Shown piece after piece: positions 24,481 through 36,400 of a stretch of 64,000 nt of DNA. The stretch comes from Rhyacichthys aspro (taxonomy: Eukaryota > Chordata > Actinopteri > Gobiiformes > Rhyacichthyidae). Where the stretch lies: contig CM072152.1 of the NCBI GenBank assembly GCA_036850595.1, positions 10,373,640 to 10,437,639 on the forward strand, written 5' to 3'. Each line of letters begins with the position of its first letter. Within the stretch, counting starts at the first letter, position 1. The position numbers were made by a program, and so were the translations under genes. The notes beneath the pieces are model-generated. The model saw nothing but the letters and a program-made list of their open reading frames with translations. It ran no database searches and had not been told where the DNA came from.

Positions 24481-26200
24481 TACAAAAAAAGACACCTAAC
24501 ACACTTACACCTCTTTTTTTGTTTTGAGTTGAAATTAAAAAGTTTGTATTTTTTTACATCACAGTGATGCCATCTCATAGGTTTTGTATCTGAGGCCTTA
24601 ATTGTCTGCTTGTACAATGAAATAACTGGCTTTAATGTGAAGGAAGAGAATTGTAACCATGACGTGATGCAATAAGAAAGATGTGAAAAAATCATAGCAT
24701 GCAAAGCAGCTTGATGTGATAAGTCTGTGATAAGATTTGATGTGACCTTCTTGCATACACTTTTGATTTGACTTTGAAACTTTAAGTTATTATCAGGAGT
24801 GATTCCATCTAGCTATTTAGTTTCTTTAACTCCTTGGATTATTTTATTATTTGTGTGTACCTCAAAGATGCTGTCAATCTGCCTCATTCTGATTGAGAAA
24901 CAAATTGAAGCTGTTTTCTTAACGTCCAGGGTTAAGTGGGACAACTCAAGCCATTTGGCGATATTGTGTAAGACATGTGTCAGCTGCTGCCCTGCCAGAG
25001 TGGTTGTTTTGGCAGACACGTAGATGACCAACTGCTGTAAATACTATACTGTAAAAAGCTGCAGTTTGTTAATTAAAATACTACGCTCCAGTGTCCAATG
25101 CTTTTTTCAGGTCTAAAAACGCCACTAGACAACATGGCCTGTGTCTAGTGAGCCTTTTATCTTTTCCAGCAAGTAGCAATTAGCTGTTTCTGTGCTATAT
25201 TTTTGAATCTTCTCCAGAACTTTGTACACAACAGGGAGGATAGCAATAGGCCTGTAGTTACTTGCTATGTCCTTTTCACCTTAATTGGATGGATGTGATT
25301 ACAGCAGTTTTCCAGCTATTAATTAATGTATTTGACCTTATTGAGAGATTTACTAGATATGTAACAGGCTCTAAAAAGTTGCTCTGGTGGTTTTTAATTA
25401 ATGCTAATCAGTGTTTCACTATGTCCAGTAATTCTAGTTGCTTTTTCTATCATCTGTATATATTTAAATTTCTCCACTTTTGATTTTAGTTTAATTTTGC
25501 TACATTTTTCCTGCCAGTTAATATTATAAAGTCGCCCAAAATTATATTTTCACTACAATTGTCAATGGTTAAAGAAGCCTTTTCACTTCATTATAGAAAT
25601 GTGTACAGTGTGAAGGTGGATTATAAAGCACAATTACATTAAATTTCAGAGAATAGATATTGATCAAGTCCGTTGGAGTGTATTGATTAGGCCAACTTTC
25701 AGATACAAGTAATCTAGGTTTGAGTCAGTTAACAAATTGTGTATCTGGTCTATCTTTGGTAATATGCTTCTGATATTAATATTTCCAACTAGTATTCCCT
25801 TGGGTTTTAATTGATGATTCCAAATAACTTGTGCATGGTTTACAGTATGAAAGAAGCGGGACACCGTCTTTATTTACATGCTCCGAGTGTTTTGGATGCG
25901 CCATGTGAGTTGCACTTGGCAGAAGATAGAAAGTTGGAACAATGTAGGGGTCAGAGCTCACCGCAGTGCCAGGGCCAGCAGTGCTCACTGTAATTAATGC
26001 TTCCATTGCTGATGGAAGCAAGAGGGCCAAAAGACACGGTCCAACGCTCCTCTCCCCGGAAACAGCGGCAGAACTAGCCCATACGTCCACCACGGCGTCC
26101 ACCGGCGAAGCTCCGTGACAAAACGCCATCCCGACATCATCAGCCCCGGTGGCAGTTGGTGGCAGTGGCGTGTTCGTGTCCAATGGTGAGAGGGCTGTCT
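24480..26200 (-). mobile_element. Degenerate non-LTR retrotransposon (CR1/L2/Rex-like), minus strand
   Basis: In order on the minus strand, in several broken frames, I read: an endonuclease start (VGNINIRSILPKIDQI, about 25750-25800), an endonuclease NPPSHC motif (about 25605-25625), a WQEK segment (about 25500-25518), the reverse-transcriptase entry motif NYRPIAILPVV (about 25230-25262), FLDLKKALDT (about 25096-25125), then VIYVSAKT and LTLDVKKTASICFSIR (about 24880-25025) and the post-RT segment SHLSYCITSW (about 24650-24690). Only about 60 bp separate FLDLKKALDT from VIYVSAKT, so most of the palm domain including the catalytic YADD box is deleted. With several frameshifts and stops it cannot be active. 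A GC-rich leader, perhaps its 5' end, runs to about 26.2 kb. Clade and exact ends are uncertain. Confidence 0.85.
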
Positions 26201-26384
26201 TGCATCGTCGTCAGGGTGAGTTTTTAAAGCGCTGAAACCTTTGTAGGATATTGAGAGGATGTTCCCACGGTCTGTTTGTTTTAAAGTGTTAGTTGATTGT
26301 TGCGCAGTTGATTTCTCATGATGAGAAGGTAGGTGAATATCTCCGGACAGTAATAGTAGCAGCAGTAGCGTTTTGGCCAGTGAC

Positions 26385-27118
26385 CTACTGCGGTAAAGCC
26401 ATCCCGGAAACGTCAGTCAAGCCAGCCCCGTCCTGATTTCGGAGTGCACCCTTATTAGACGCTTTACGGTAAATGCATGGAAACAGCACATACATCCTCG
26501 TGAACTGATACATTCAGTTTTCGTCAATTTTAGTATCTCCGTGACTGCGGCTGTTAATGCAATTTTTCAACATCTAGTTTTTATCTGGAAGATTTGTAAT
26601 TCAAAAAACGATTAATTTATTAAAACTATAACAGTTTTAAAACGACAACTTTTACTTACTGGGTTTTTTTTTTACCTTCCACCCCTCACACCTTTACACG
26701 AATTTTAAAGAATAGTAAAAGTAATATCGAAAAAATTAGATGTTGCATTTCAAAATAAAAGTCCTCTAAATTTTCACAGGACAGTTGTCATTTTGACACT
26801 AACACTTTGAATACAAATTAAAAGAAAACTACTGGTTGCCAAAGGGTCATTCCATTTCTGGTGAGTAGCAGAGGACCACCCGATGTCCTCCAGGTCATTT
26901 CAGGACAATCTGATGTAGCTTTTCAAAAATAAAGGTCATCTGAAAATTTAGTGTGTGTTAGTGTCAAAATCCTAACATTTATGATTTTTTACCACGAGGA
27001 CGTCTGTGCGCTGTTTCCATGAATTTACCATAAAGCGTCTAATACTGGAACACTCCTAAATCAAGACGGGGCTGGCTTGACTGGCCTTTCGCAAAAGGGG
27101 GATGGCTTTACCGCAGTA
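26385..27118. mobile_element. DNA-transposon-like element with about 120-bp inverted arms
   Basis: 26385-26502 and 26993-27118 are imperfect inverted repeats. Shared pieces, read as plus on the left and reverse complement on the right, are CTGCGGTAAAGCCATC, GTCAAGCCAGCCCCGTC, TTAGACGCTTTA, GGTAAAT and TGGAAACAGC, then CCTCGTG. The roughly 490-bp centre is AT-rich with no coding frame. The form suggests a non-autonomous, foldback-type DNA transposon. A target-site duplication is not clear because the right flank runs into poor-quality sequence. Confidence 0.75.
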
Positions 27119-27184
27119 AAGACCGGGGGTGTTTGCACCCGCTTATTTGTTTGGGTCGGTCCAATCCTCCTGACGTCTGGGCTC

Positions 27185-27262
27185 TGGGGGAGGAAAAAAA
27201 AAAAAAAAGGGGAAGGGGGGGGGGGGGGGAAAAAAAAGGAAAAGGGGGGGGGGTGCCTTGGG

Positions 27263-27319
<57 letters not shown>

Positions 27320-27420
27320 AAAAAAGGGGGGGGGAAAAAAAAAAAAAGAAAAAAAAAAAAAAAAAAAGGGGAAAGGGGGGGCCCCCCCCACCACCTTTGG
27401 GGGGGATTTCCCCCCAAAAC
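27185..27420. other. Homopolymer tract, probable assembly or consensus artefact
   Basis: Almost entirely runs of A and G with one T run and C runs at the edge, including about 47 consecutive A broken from neighbouring runs by single bases. It resembles low-quality read ends or a badly polished gap fill rather than a microsatellite. Open frames here consist only of Lys/Gly/Arg or Phe/Pro runs and are not genes. Confidence 0.7.
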
Positions 27421-29870
27421 TTGCGAAACCAAAAACAACGGGAAGGTGGTAGGGATGTAGGCATAATTCATTTATTAATTAACAGGCACTATTAAATATT
27501 GATTAAGACTACTGCCTACATATTATTAATTACTTGTAATTACAGCGAATATTTCATGAGTTTATGAATGAAGACAAATCAGCTTGAATAGGGCATCAAC
27601 TGGTGTCCTTGAACTGGGGCCGGTTTAATGGGAAGTATTGCTGAAAGCGTCTGTCATCCAGGCGCAGCTCCTGGAGGAGTTGGTGACCTAACCCCCAAAT
27701 AAAAACAATCAAAAATCTCCTACATTCCACATGATGTCCCTCAGTACACAACTATGTTAGAGGCATATGTAAAACAGCCCCCTCAGTCTGGATTTTGCCA
27801 TTTTACTCCTTGTTTTTCCACAGAAGTGGTGTTTTATTGTGTGCAGTTGGCCAAACACATCTCAGAGGCAGGAAAAATTAGCAAAATTATCTGAGGGGTT
27901 AATTCAAACACTGCAAATTTGTATTTTACTTCACCTCAGTGGGGAAAGAGAGGAATGCGCGTCAAGTCACCTCAAAAAATTCATGCCGATAATACCCCAG
28001 AGTGCAAAAGATTTTAGTAATTCTAAAAGTCAGTAGGTGAGAACATCACTTTTTTATTGTTTTTAAAATTATACCAATAAACAAAAATTGTGTGTCTGTT
28101 ATGTTTTTGGTCACAAAGATGACACAACATGGGCAGGAATTAATGTTTAATATTGTCTCGTCTATCCACCTACCTGAATATACTGAATAATTTATCTCAA
28201 TATGACATATTTGATCAGCTCCTGAGTTAATTGTCTCTGTCTTCATTGGTCCCCCCAGTCCAGGGTATCATTTCACTTGGTTAATCCCAAAGGGCACTTA
28301 CAGACAGTGTGATGTTGTCATGAAACACATATGTAGTCCTTTGCTGAACTGGAATATACCTTTATAGAAACACCCAATGCATGTTGTCTAGATCACAAAT
28401 CAACTGAATGTTTAGTAGGTTATATCAAGTATTCGTACTTATCGTGTATTAATCACTACTACAGATTTTGATTACTCATAACTGTTTGGCCATCTATTTG
28501 TTTTAATTAAAGTTGTTAACTATCATAAAACTATGTTGTTGAGCTCCTTAGTACACTGTTTTATCACTATGTAGGCCTGGCACTAGATGGAGCCATGAGC
28601 CACTGCAGTGCTTACTTGTGCCATGTCACCAAATGAAGTGGAAAAACTAAAGGAGCTGATTTATGTTGTTTTCTTCCACATTTTGATCCAAAAAAGAAGT
28701 GGTTGGTTCTGTTTATTGAACTACAATAGTGTTAGAAGAAGTACAGCTGAATTTGAACTAAAATAAAAATTAGATAAAGAGTGCCTGCTTAGTGTTAATG
28801 GATGGGATGAGCTGGAACAGAAAGAAATGAACCGGCGCTTAGAAATCCACATTAGAGATTTGCTGGACATTTGAGATATTCAGACAAAACTTTGTAAAGG
28901 GCCAGGTCAGCCTCCACACCAAATGTCAACAAAGAGCAATGACTTATGACACAAATAAGGTGTGTTTTTTATAAACCTTCAATCTGGGTAAATATTAACT
29001 CTTGAGTCAGAAGAATTTTATTTTACTCAGATGATCCATACAGCTTGAAGACAGATCTAGCTTGATCCAGCAGTATTTTTATGAGCGCTCTTTGGTGTAG
29101 TCTCCACAAGGGGAAGCTGTTGCATCATTACATTCAATCCTCAGCTACTTAGAATCGTACAAGGAACAAACAAGCACAGATAAACAATACAGGTCACACT
29201 TCTGACTCGACTCGTGATGTCATAAACGATGTATGCATTTGCGTCGCATCAAATCAAATTAAATGGAATACCTACCTTTCCTTGTTACTTGTCATTGTCT
29301 GCGGTCATAAAAAGGTGTCTTAAATAGCTTCCAAGAGCCAGTTTAATTGTTCCACTCATACAATGAAAAATTCCTGATGTAAAAGGCAATGTGCACTTGT
29401 TCCTCTTGTGTTTGCTTGTGTTAGTTTTTCAAAGACACTGTAAGCGGACCGCCTTGTTTTCGCTTTTACTTGAAAGTGCCTGGGAATGACGATAGAGTGG
29501 CCTCTGACTTCAAAGTTTGCTTATTAGTACAAGATTTGCCCAATTTTCTTCCCATTGTTGTATAGTTCTCCAAACTGTCCCAGTGGGTGTTTGTATAGCA
29601 GGGATGACTATTGTGAGGAAGGATATTTAGTCTAATTTACCGTCAGCAGACATCCCCTCCCAGCGGGACCAGACAGACATCAGAGTAGGTTTGGCTTTTA
29701 CAGGCATCCTGTATGACCTCTGTGCTGGACATAATGACTATATAATATTGCCACATGTTTTAGTGTTAAACAATTACGTAAAGGAATTACTGCAAATATG
29801 TGATGCAACCAAGATTACAGGAACTTGAGAGGGTCTGAAAATGTCAATTTTATGAGGATGTTAAGTTAAA
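27421..29870. other. Intergenic, no gene seen
   Basis: AT-rich sequence without recognisable coding or RNA genes. A CTCF-like motif within tggcactagatggagccatg lies at 28578-28597. Short frames (27839-28036, 28046-28246) show no family similarity. Confidence 0.6.
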
Positions 29871-29877
29871 TTAGTTT

Positions 29878-30430
29878 GTTAAACATAATGTACCTGATAT
29901 TTTTTCTTCAAGTTGGGGAAAATGGTTTAAACCCCAAATAACATTGTAAATGCAATAATTTGTGGGGGAAACAATAAGCTTTATGATGCCATGTACTGGT
30001 TTGGATTGTAATTGATGAGAACCTCTATTCAGAAACGGAAACCTTGGCAAATTACATGCTTGAAAAAGGATGGGAGGGTTGGTCAACACTGGCCTGTCAT
30101 ATAACATTGCAGGAAATTAAATAGCTGCCGATAACGTGAATTTCAGCGTTGAATATATCTTTTAACACAGTGAAACAGGGAGAAAAGGGAGACAATGTAA
30201 AACACTGGTAAATATTGTCAATTCAATCATGTAATGTTTAACGAGGCAGAGATAATTGCCGTGCTGGCTCTAAACTTCAGTTTGGTGAAATGTATTAGTA
30301 TTTTGTGGGGGAAAATTGGTCCATTTTTTTATGAAAGAAAAACAGTAGAGGTCCCTAGACTGCTTTTGGGAGTAAGTGGAATCTGAGACGGGATTGCAAA
30401 AAGAAAACCAGGCAGTGGAGCTTTAAATGA
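29878..30430. repeat. Dispersed repeat, copy 2
   Basis: Diverged, slightly shorter copy of the repeat at 5230-5842, in the same orientation. It retains acctgatat, acctctattcagaaa, tagctgcc, cttttaacac, cttcagtttggtgaaatgt, gtggaatctgagac and gagctttaaa. Several small indels separate the two copies, which implies independent insertions some time ago. No protein is encoded. Confidence 0.8.
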
Positions 30431-33400
30431 CAGTTTTTTAATACAGCATCTTCATGTCCTGATCTTGTCTTCTGAAAGTGATCACCAAATTTCTGGGTCC
30501 TTACTTAATAAATTCCATAAAATCTGACCAAAATAATAGGATTTTTGCCATGAAAATCACAACATGCCAGTCAGTGCAGTGCTGCGTGCGTGGGAACAAG
30601 GCCCCAGTGTTATCCTTTGTACTTGACATCCACTCAATGGGCCATGCAACACTCGCCTCACGCCTGCGTTTTACATTTTTAGTTGCCAGTAAATTATATA
30701 ATAAACATCAGCTTGCACAAGACATGTGACAGTGAGACTTGTTTGTCAACAAAACAAAGCAGTGTAAGTCCATTCCAGTGACGCATGAAATCCTTTAAAT
30801 CCTCCCAAGGTCTGACCAGACAAAAACTCTGTGTGCCTTAAAGAAACATGTTCAAATAAAGTTTGTGTTATGTTCTGAATGGATATAATTACGACTTAAA
30901 GGCGGTGAGAATGAGAAGCATCTTAAGACGTCAGCTCTAATTGCAGTTGGTGCAAACTCGCAGCCAGTGCATTTGTATGTAAGTGTAAAAGTGACACTAT
31001 TTGACACATCATTTGAAGAGGCTAGGTGACTATAAATGATGCATTTGGTTGTCACTAGATTGTCGAACCACAAACACAACCCAGTTACTATAAATGTACT
31101 ATAAATCTTTCACTGCATTCATTTTCATAAAGCTAAATATAGAAGCTGAAGTTTGCTTTCCGGGCTATGTTCCAAAAAAAAATAATACCTTGAATAACAT
31201 CAAGAACAGGTTTTAGGTTGAAATGAATGAATCGCAGGCAGCGTAGTGACACCCTTTCTTTGCATGCCAGTATGCTGTACTTGTACAGGTCAAATGAGGT
31301 GACTAATAGAAACAGTGTAGGTGGAGCATCCATGATGGCGTTGGTTGACCCATATTAAAGCCTGGTCTGTTTTTGTCCCCGTAACAGAATCACATGTGGT
31401 TTGCTAACAGATTGTCGACTGGTTTTTCGTTAATCTCAGGTTTTAGAGTGTATGTACGGCATGGCAGACTGCACGCACACGTTCCCGTTAGCGCTGACAG
31501 AGCTCAGTGGTGCCTGAGGGTTTAACCGCAGAGGCCTGTGAAGTTGTGAAGAGACTGAAAGTAAAAAAAAAAAAAAAAGTGTTACAGTCTGGAGAACATC
31601 ACAGACTCAGAGTGAGCGCATGAGGCAAAGCGCACGTCTGCAATGAAGGTAACTTAAAAAGGGAAGCCATAAAGTTTGGTGTGAGTCATCTGAGTACCAA
31701 GGCCTGCTATTCTACAAAAGTCCTTCATAGTTCCCATCTTTCATGCCTGCCCATACATGCCTTTTAGATTTTTTTTTTTCTGTACCTCCTCCACTACAAG
31801 TTATAAAACACATATTGTTGTCAGCTCAACCACAGTTTAATAATGTCTCCATAGATTTCAACATTTAATGCTGCTTATAAACCATTATAACTTCAGATTG
31901 CATTTGTGATTCTTTTTACAACCTTTGGAACAGAAGATGTTGCCATGACTCTTGCTATTGTTTTGTGTTGTTTCCTTAGAGCAAATTATCTATTGGTATT
32001 CATTATAACAAATTGTATTTTAAGTGAGTCACACCACACTGGCCTTATTCCTGGTGACAAGCCCTTCCCACTACTGTATTAGAGAAAGTTAACTTCCTGT
32101 CTTTTTTTGTACCAAAGTAAAAAACACAAAAAGCAGAGTTAGCAATAGGAAAAAAAACGACCGAGAATCTATGAGAAGAAGCACAGACATTTGTTGATCA
32201 TGAGAGGCCAGACAGACTTAAGAGAAGAACAGTCCACTCTGCCTAGTCATCGTCATGAGGCAGTGAGTGCAGCCAAACCAGTGTCATCCTGAATGTACCG
32301 CCTCCTGCACCAGTCCACTTCTTTTAATAATGCATCACTGACAACAACAGACCGCATAAGGTTTCCCTTACGTTCCCATGAGTTCACGTTTGAGGCTCAA
32401 TGTGGCCTACTTATCTGGCCTGATGATAAAATGCTCTCGTGAAGGGTCCTTGATGACTGTAAGAGTGTTCTTGCTCAACAAATACTAGCTTTCAAGCTTC
32501 AACTGTTGGAATTATGCTCCTACCTCAGCACAGCTCCTTCTGCCAGGTGCAGTTTTGTGTGAAACATGGTTTGATTATGAGCTGGGCACAGATTTTGAAT
32601 AACTATGCGTGGGCAGATAACCATTATTCTTTGTCTTGTCTGATAATGCACTGGATTTTATCAATCCCAGAAGGTAATAGAAAAAATACAGGGCCTAGAA
32701 CAGAACCCTGTGTTACACCAAGAAGCAGATTCCCAGAAATTAATCTGACGAACATTTAATAACCTTTCTTTCTCATTCATTTGAGAAGTAATAATTGCAG
32801 TGGTTGCCATCTGCTATTTTAATCCTATAATCATTTTAACAGATTACGTAAAGTGTTATCTATGTTATCATGTTATATCTTGTTTCTTTGGCCTCATTCC
32901 ACTTCTCACTCTCGCCTCATTTAGCTGGGCGTGCAGACAACTCTGCTGCCCCTGTGAATGTGAGCAAATATTGCCACTGGACTTGTTTTTTCAATTGCAC
33001 AAGATTTTGGGGCACACAGTGAGAGTGGCATGTTTATAATTGGGCCTAACGATGAAGAGAGGGTGGTGCCTTTTGTGCATGTGCTCACTTTGCTCTCTGG
33101 GTGAAGACCATTGTCCACATTTTAACTTCTTTATTACTCTGCAGTTGGTGGTTCTGGTCTCAGAGAAGAGTCACAGTATTGAGCTCATGTCATATATTTG
33201 GTTCTTTTTTTCAGTTAACGTTTAACTACATACTTCTCATCATCTCATTCTTTTGCTGGCTTATGTTTTGAGCTGTTACTTTTCAAGAGGAATTTAAATT
33301 ACATTATATAGGTTGATAAACTGCCGTCTTGGTTTTGTAGGTAAGCTTCATAGACCATGTTCATAATAAAGGCATAAGGGGGGATAATGATATGATTCTG

Positions 33401-36400
33401 GGAATATTAAGAGACATATATTAAATATTTAACATATTATTAAAAATATAATAATATCTCATGCAGCTATCTTGTTATGCTGGCTGTTTAATTACTTTGG
33501 GATTAGGCACATTTAGCTCCCTGTAGATCCCCTTTCCTTCCAAGAACCTCATGGGCATCTTAATCGGGGCAGACTTAGAGGCCCAAGGGTCCAGCCTTTG
33601 TGGGCCCAGCAAAGAAAGAAAAGGAGTGTGTCAGCATTCTAGCTGCCTCGTTTGGCCCCTTGCCTCCTTCCTTGTCAGAGTGGGCACAGTGACAGAGCAG
33701 ACTGCAGGGTCAGTGTTGGAATGAAGGTTTGGTAAGTTTGCAAAAATAAATGAGATGAAATAAAGAAGAGTGAATGTATACTTGGGTCCTTTGCGGGGCG
33801 GGGGGGGGGGGAAGCGGGGGATCCCCAAGGGTTGGGGAAGAGCTGGATGAAGGCATTTATTTTGGGGCTTTATGCATGAATCCTGAAGGGTGATTCTTTC
33901 AGTTTCAAGATTTGTCATAATTCACAAAACAGAATGCAACCTGATGCAGGTAGAGCTACAAACCTTTTGTGGGGGATTTTAGTGGCCATTTTTTCCCCTT
34001 CATTCTATTTCTTATGTCTGTAAACCTTACATGTGTTTAAAATATACATTCAATGATGATGAAAGTTAGGCAACAAGGAAAATGTGTAAATGTTTATCTC
34101 TGTTGTAACATGTAAAATGTTGTGTGTCCTTAACAGCAGATATGAATACAGATATGATAGTGGCGACACACAATGCTTTGTTACCTTCTGTGCTTTATCT
34201 TTCAGTTTCACAACCCCTTTGACTGTGTGTGCAGTGAAATAAAAGGAATTGAGAAAGCCCTGGTTACCATACCTGACATGCCAACTCTTACTTTGGCATA
34301 CTGCTTCACTCTGTGGTCTGGTGCTATAGTCAACATTAGGTGGAGTTTATTTGCTCTGCTTCAGTTTAACTACGGCTAATGTTAAGCCAATAAAGCCTGT
34401 TCTGCAATACTTTATTTATTATATGACAGTATATTTAAATAAGGATTCATAAAGATATTGTTAAAGCATATGAACTTCCTCTTTCGTACGGAGAGCAATT
34501 TGATATGAATATATAAGTAGAAAAAAGTAAGTTATGATGGCCTGGTGCTGTATGACTTTTGCATAGCATTTGTTCAGATTTCTCTTCCTTCTTCTTTCTT
34601 TCTTTCTTTTTATTGAGAAACAAGAGGAAGTTCCGTCTTAAACTGAGTCTAATATGGCTCATTAACAATGACCAGGCTATGTAGAAAGATCCTCAACATA
34701 GTTATTTAATCAAGTCCAAAGATAAATGTTTAAGACTAAGGAGACTTGAGGATGTTCAAGCCATTTGTTTCAATATGTTTTTCCAGTCTCACCTGCAGTG
34801 ACCCAAACAATATTACTGCAGTTATTGTAAACAAGTAAAATGTAATCAGTGTATGAATAGGTTCCTTCATCTGAGTGAAACACATCTGGACATCAAAGAG
34901 AATTTTATACAATGCTGCTTCTTGTATTATCTGTGGCCTTTTGAAAAGTATCTAAAACCTCACATGACCTTTCTTTGGTTATGTCTTGGCATTTGATTTT
35001 GAAGACTGAAAGAAGTAGCTCTGCCAAGTACCAGCATTAGTCCTGTTATGTCATAAACTGAGGTTTAGTGCAGGTTGAATTGTGGATTGATGTTTAATAA
35101 CTCCTAATAATGCAGTCATTCTTATAACAATTACAGACATGTTTAGTGATGCAGTTGTATGTAATCTATTCATAAACAGCTGCAGTGGGTTTGTGGGTGC
35201 TCATAACTGAACATGTGCTTTGTTTGTTATGTAGTTTGTTATGTAACATATTTAGTTTTAATCCACTAACTTGAATAATACCAAGAGAAAGGAATAACAA
35301 AACCAAAAGATCAACCTCAGATCCCTTCAAAAATATGAATCCAAATAACCGTCGATCAATTCTCTTGAGGGAATTATGAGTCTTTAAAAGTAGAATTAAT
35401 TTCAACATGTTTTGACTGTAAGGTGACAAAATAAAGCTGCCTGAAAGAGGGCCACAGTTATAAGCACTTGAGTGGGATTCAGATTTGTGTGGCTATTGGC
35501 CAAGCTTAAGAACGTCACAACAGAGGTTTGATTGTGTCCCCGCTCTAAGAAGAGTAGAAGATTAAATCAAAGGGACCCTTTTGGAGAACTCTTTTCTTTT
35601 TATTTGAATTGTATAATCTGCATACAAACGTTGTCAGCTGGGGCCCAGGGGCACAGGTCAGTGGGTGAGGGGTTATCAGTGATCATCCAGACACACTCTG
35701 TCAATCCTAATTAGTCCCATTTAATTCCTACACTTTATACTACAGCCACAATTTCCATAGTTTACTCACCTTTTCAGTCCAGATTTCTTGATGTTGACTA
35801 AAGATATTGCTTTAAGCTGGACAAAGAGCGATGTGACAACACAGTGTTGTATCTGTTTAACAGATATGAAAGGGTTTCAATGGGACGGAGTGAAACTGTG
35901 CACAAAAAGCTTTTAGCCAATCCTGATAGACGAGGCCCAATAAAGATTAGCCACATACATGTTCCAATTATAGACGTGTTGGTATTGTGCTGGAGTCCAG
36001 AACAGTGCCAGACTTTAGATATGGAGGAAATAAAGATGGAGTAAGTGACTCCCTCCTCAATTAAGAGAGGTTGTGATTTCAATGTCTCATTCATTTATGA
36101 TGATTTATTGATTCAGTAATTTCAGGACAACAGCTTTGGGCCTTTGATAATAACACCTTGTGCTATGATTGGCCCATAGGCTGCCCACAAAAATCCAGTA
36201 CATCCACAACGGACCATAAAGCACTTTTGTCTGCTAATCTATCACGTTGAGCATTATAAACTAAATGTGAACTCTCCTATCAAAGCTTAATATCTAGTTA
36301 TATCTCTTCTAAATTGGTGTAAAAACAATTTAACTCAATCAAGCCAGGCTACAGATCCACTGAGTTTCCGTATCCATGGTTTGGGCATCAACACTACAGG

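Noticed and set aside
27061..27471. Open frames rich in Lys/Gly or Phe/Pro on both strands
   Set aside because: They are translations of the homopolymer artefact and adjoining runs.
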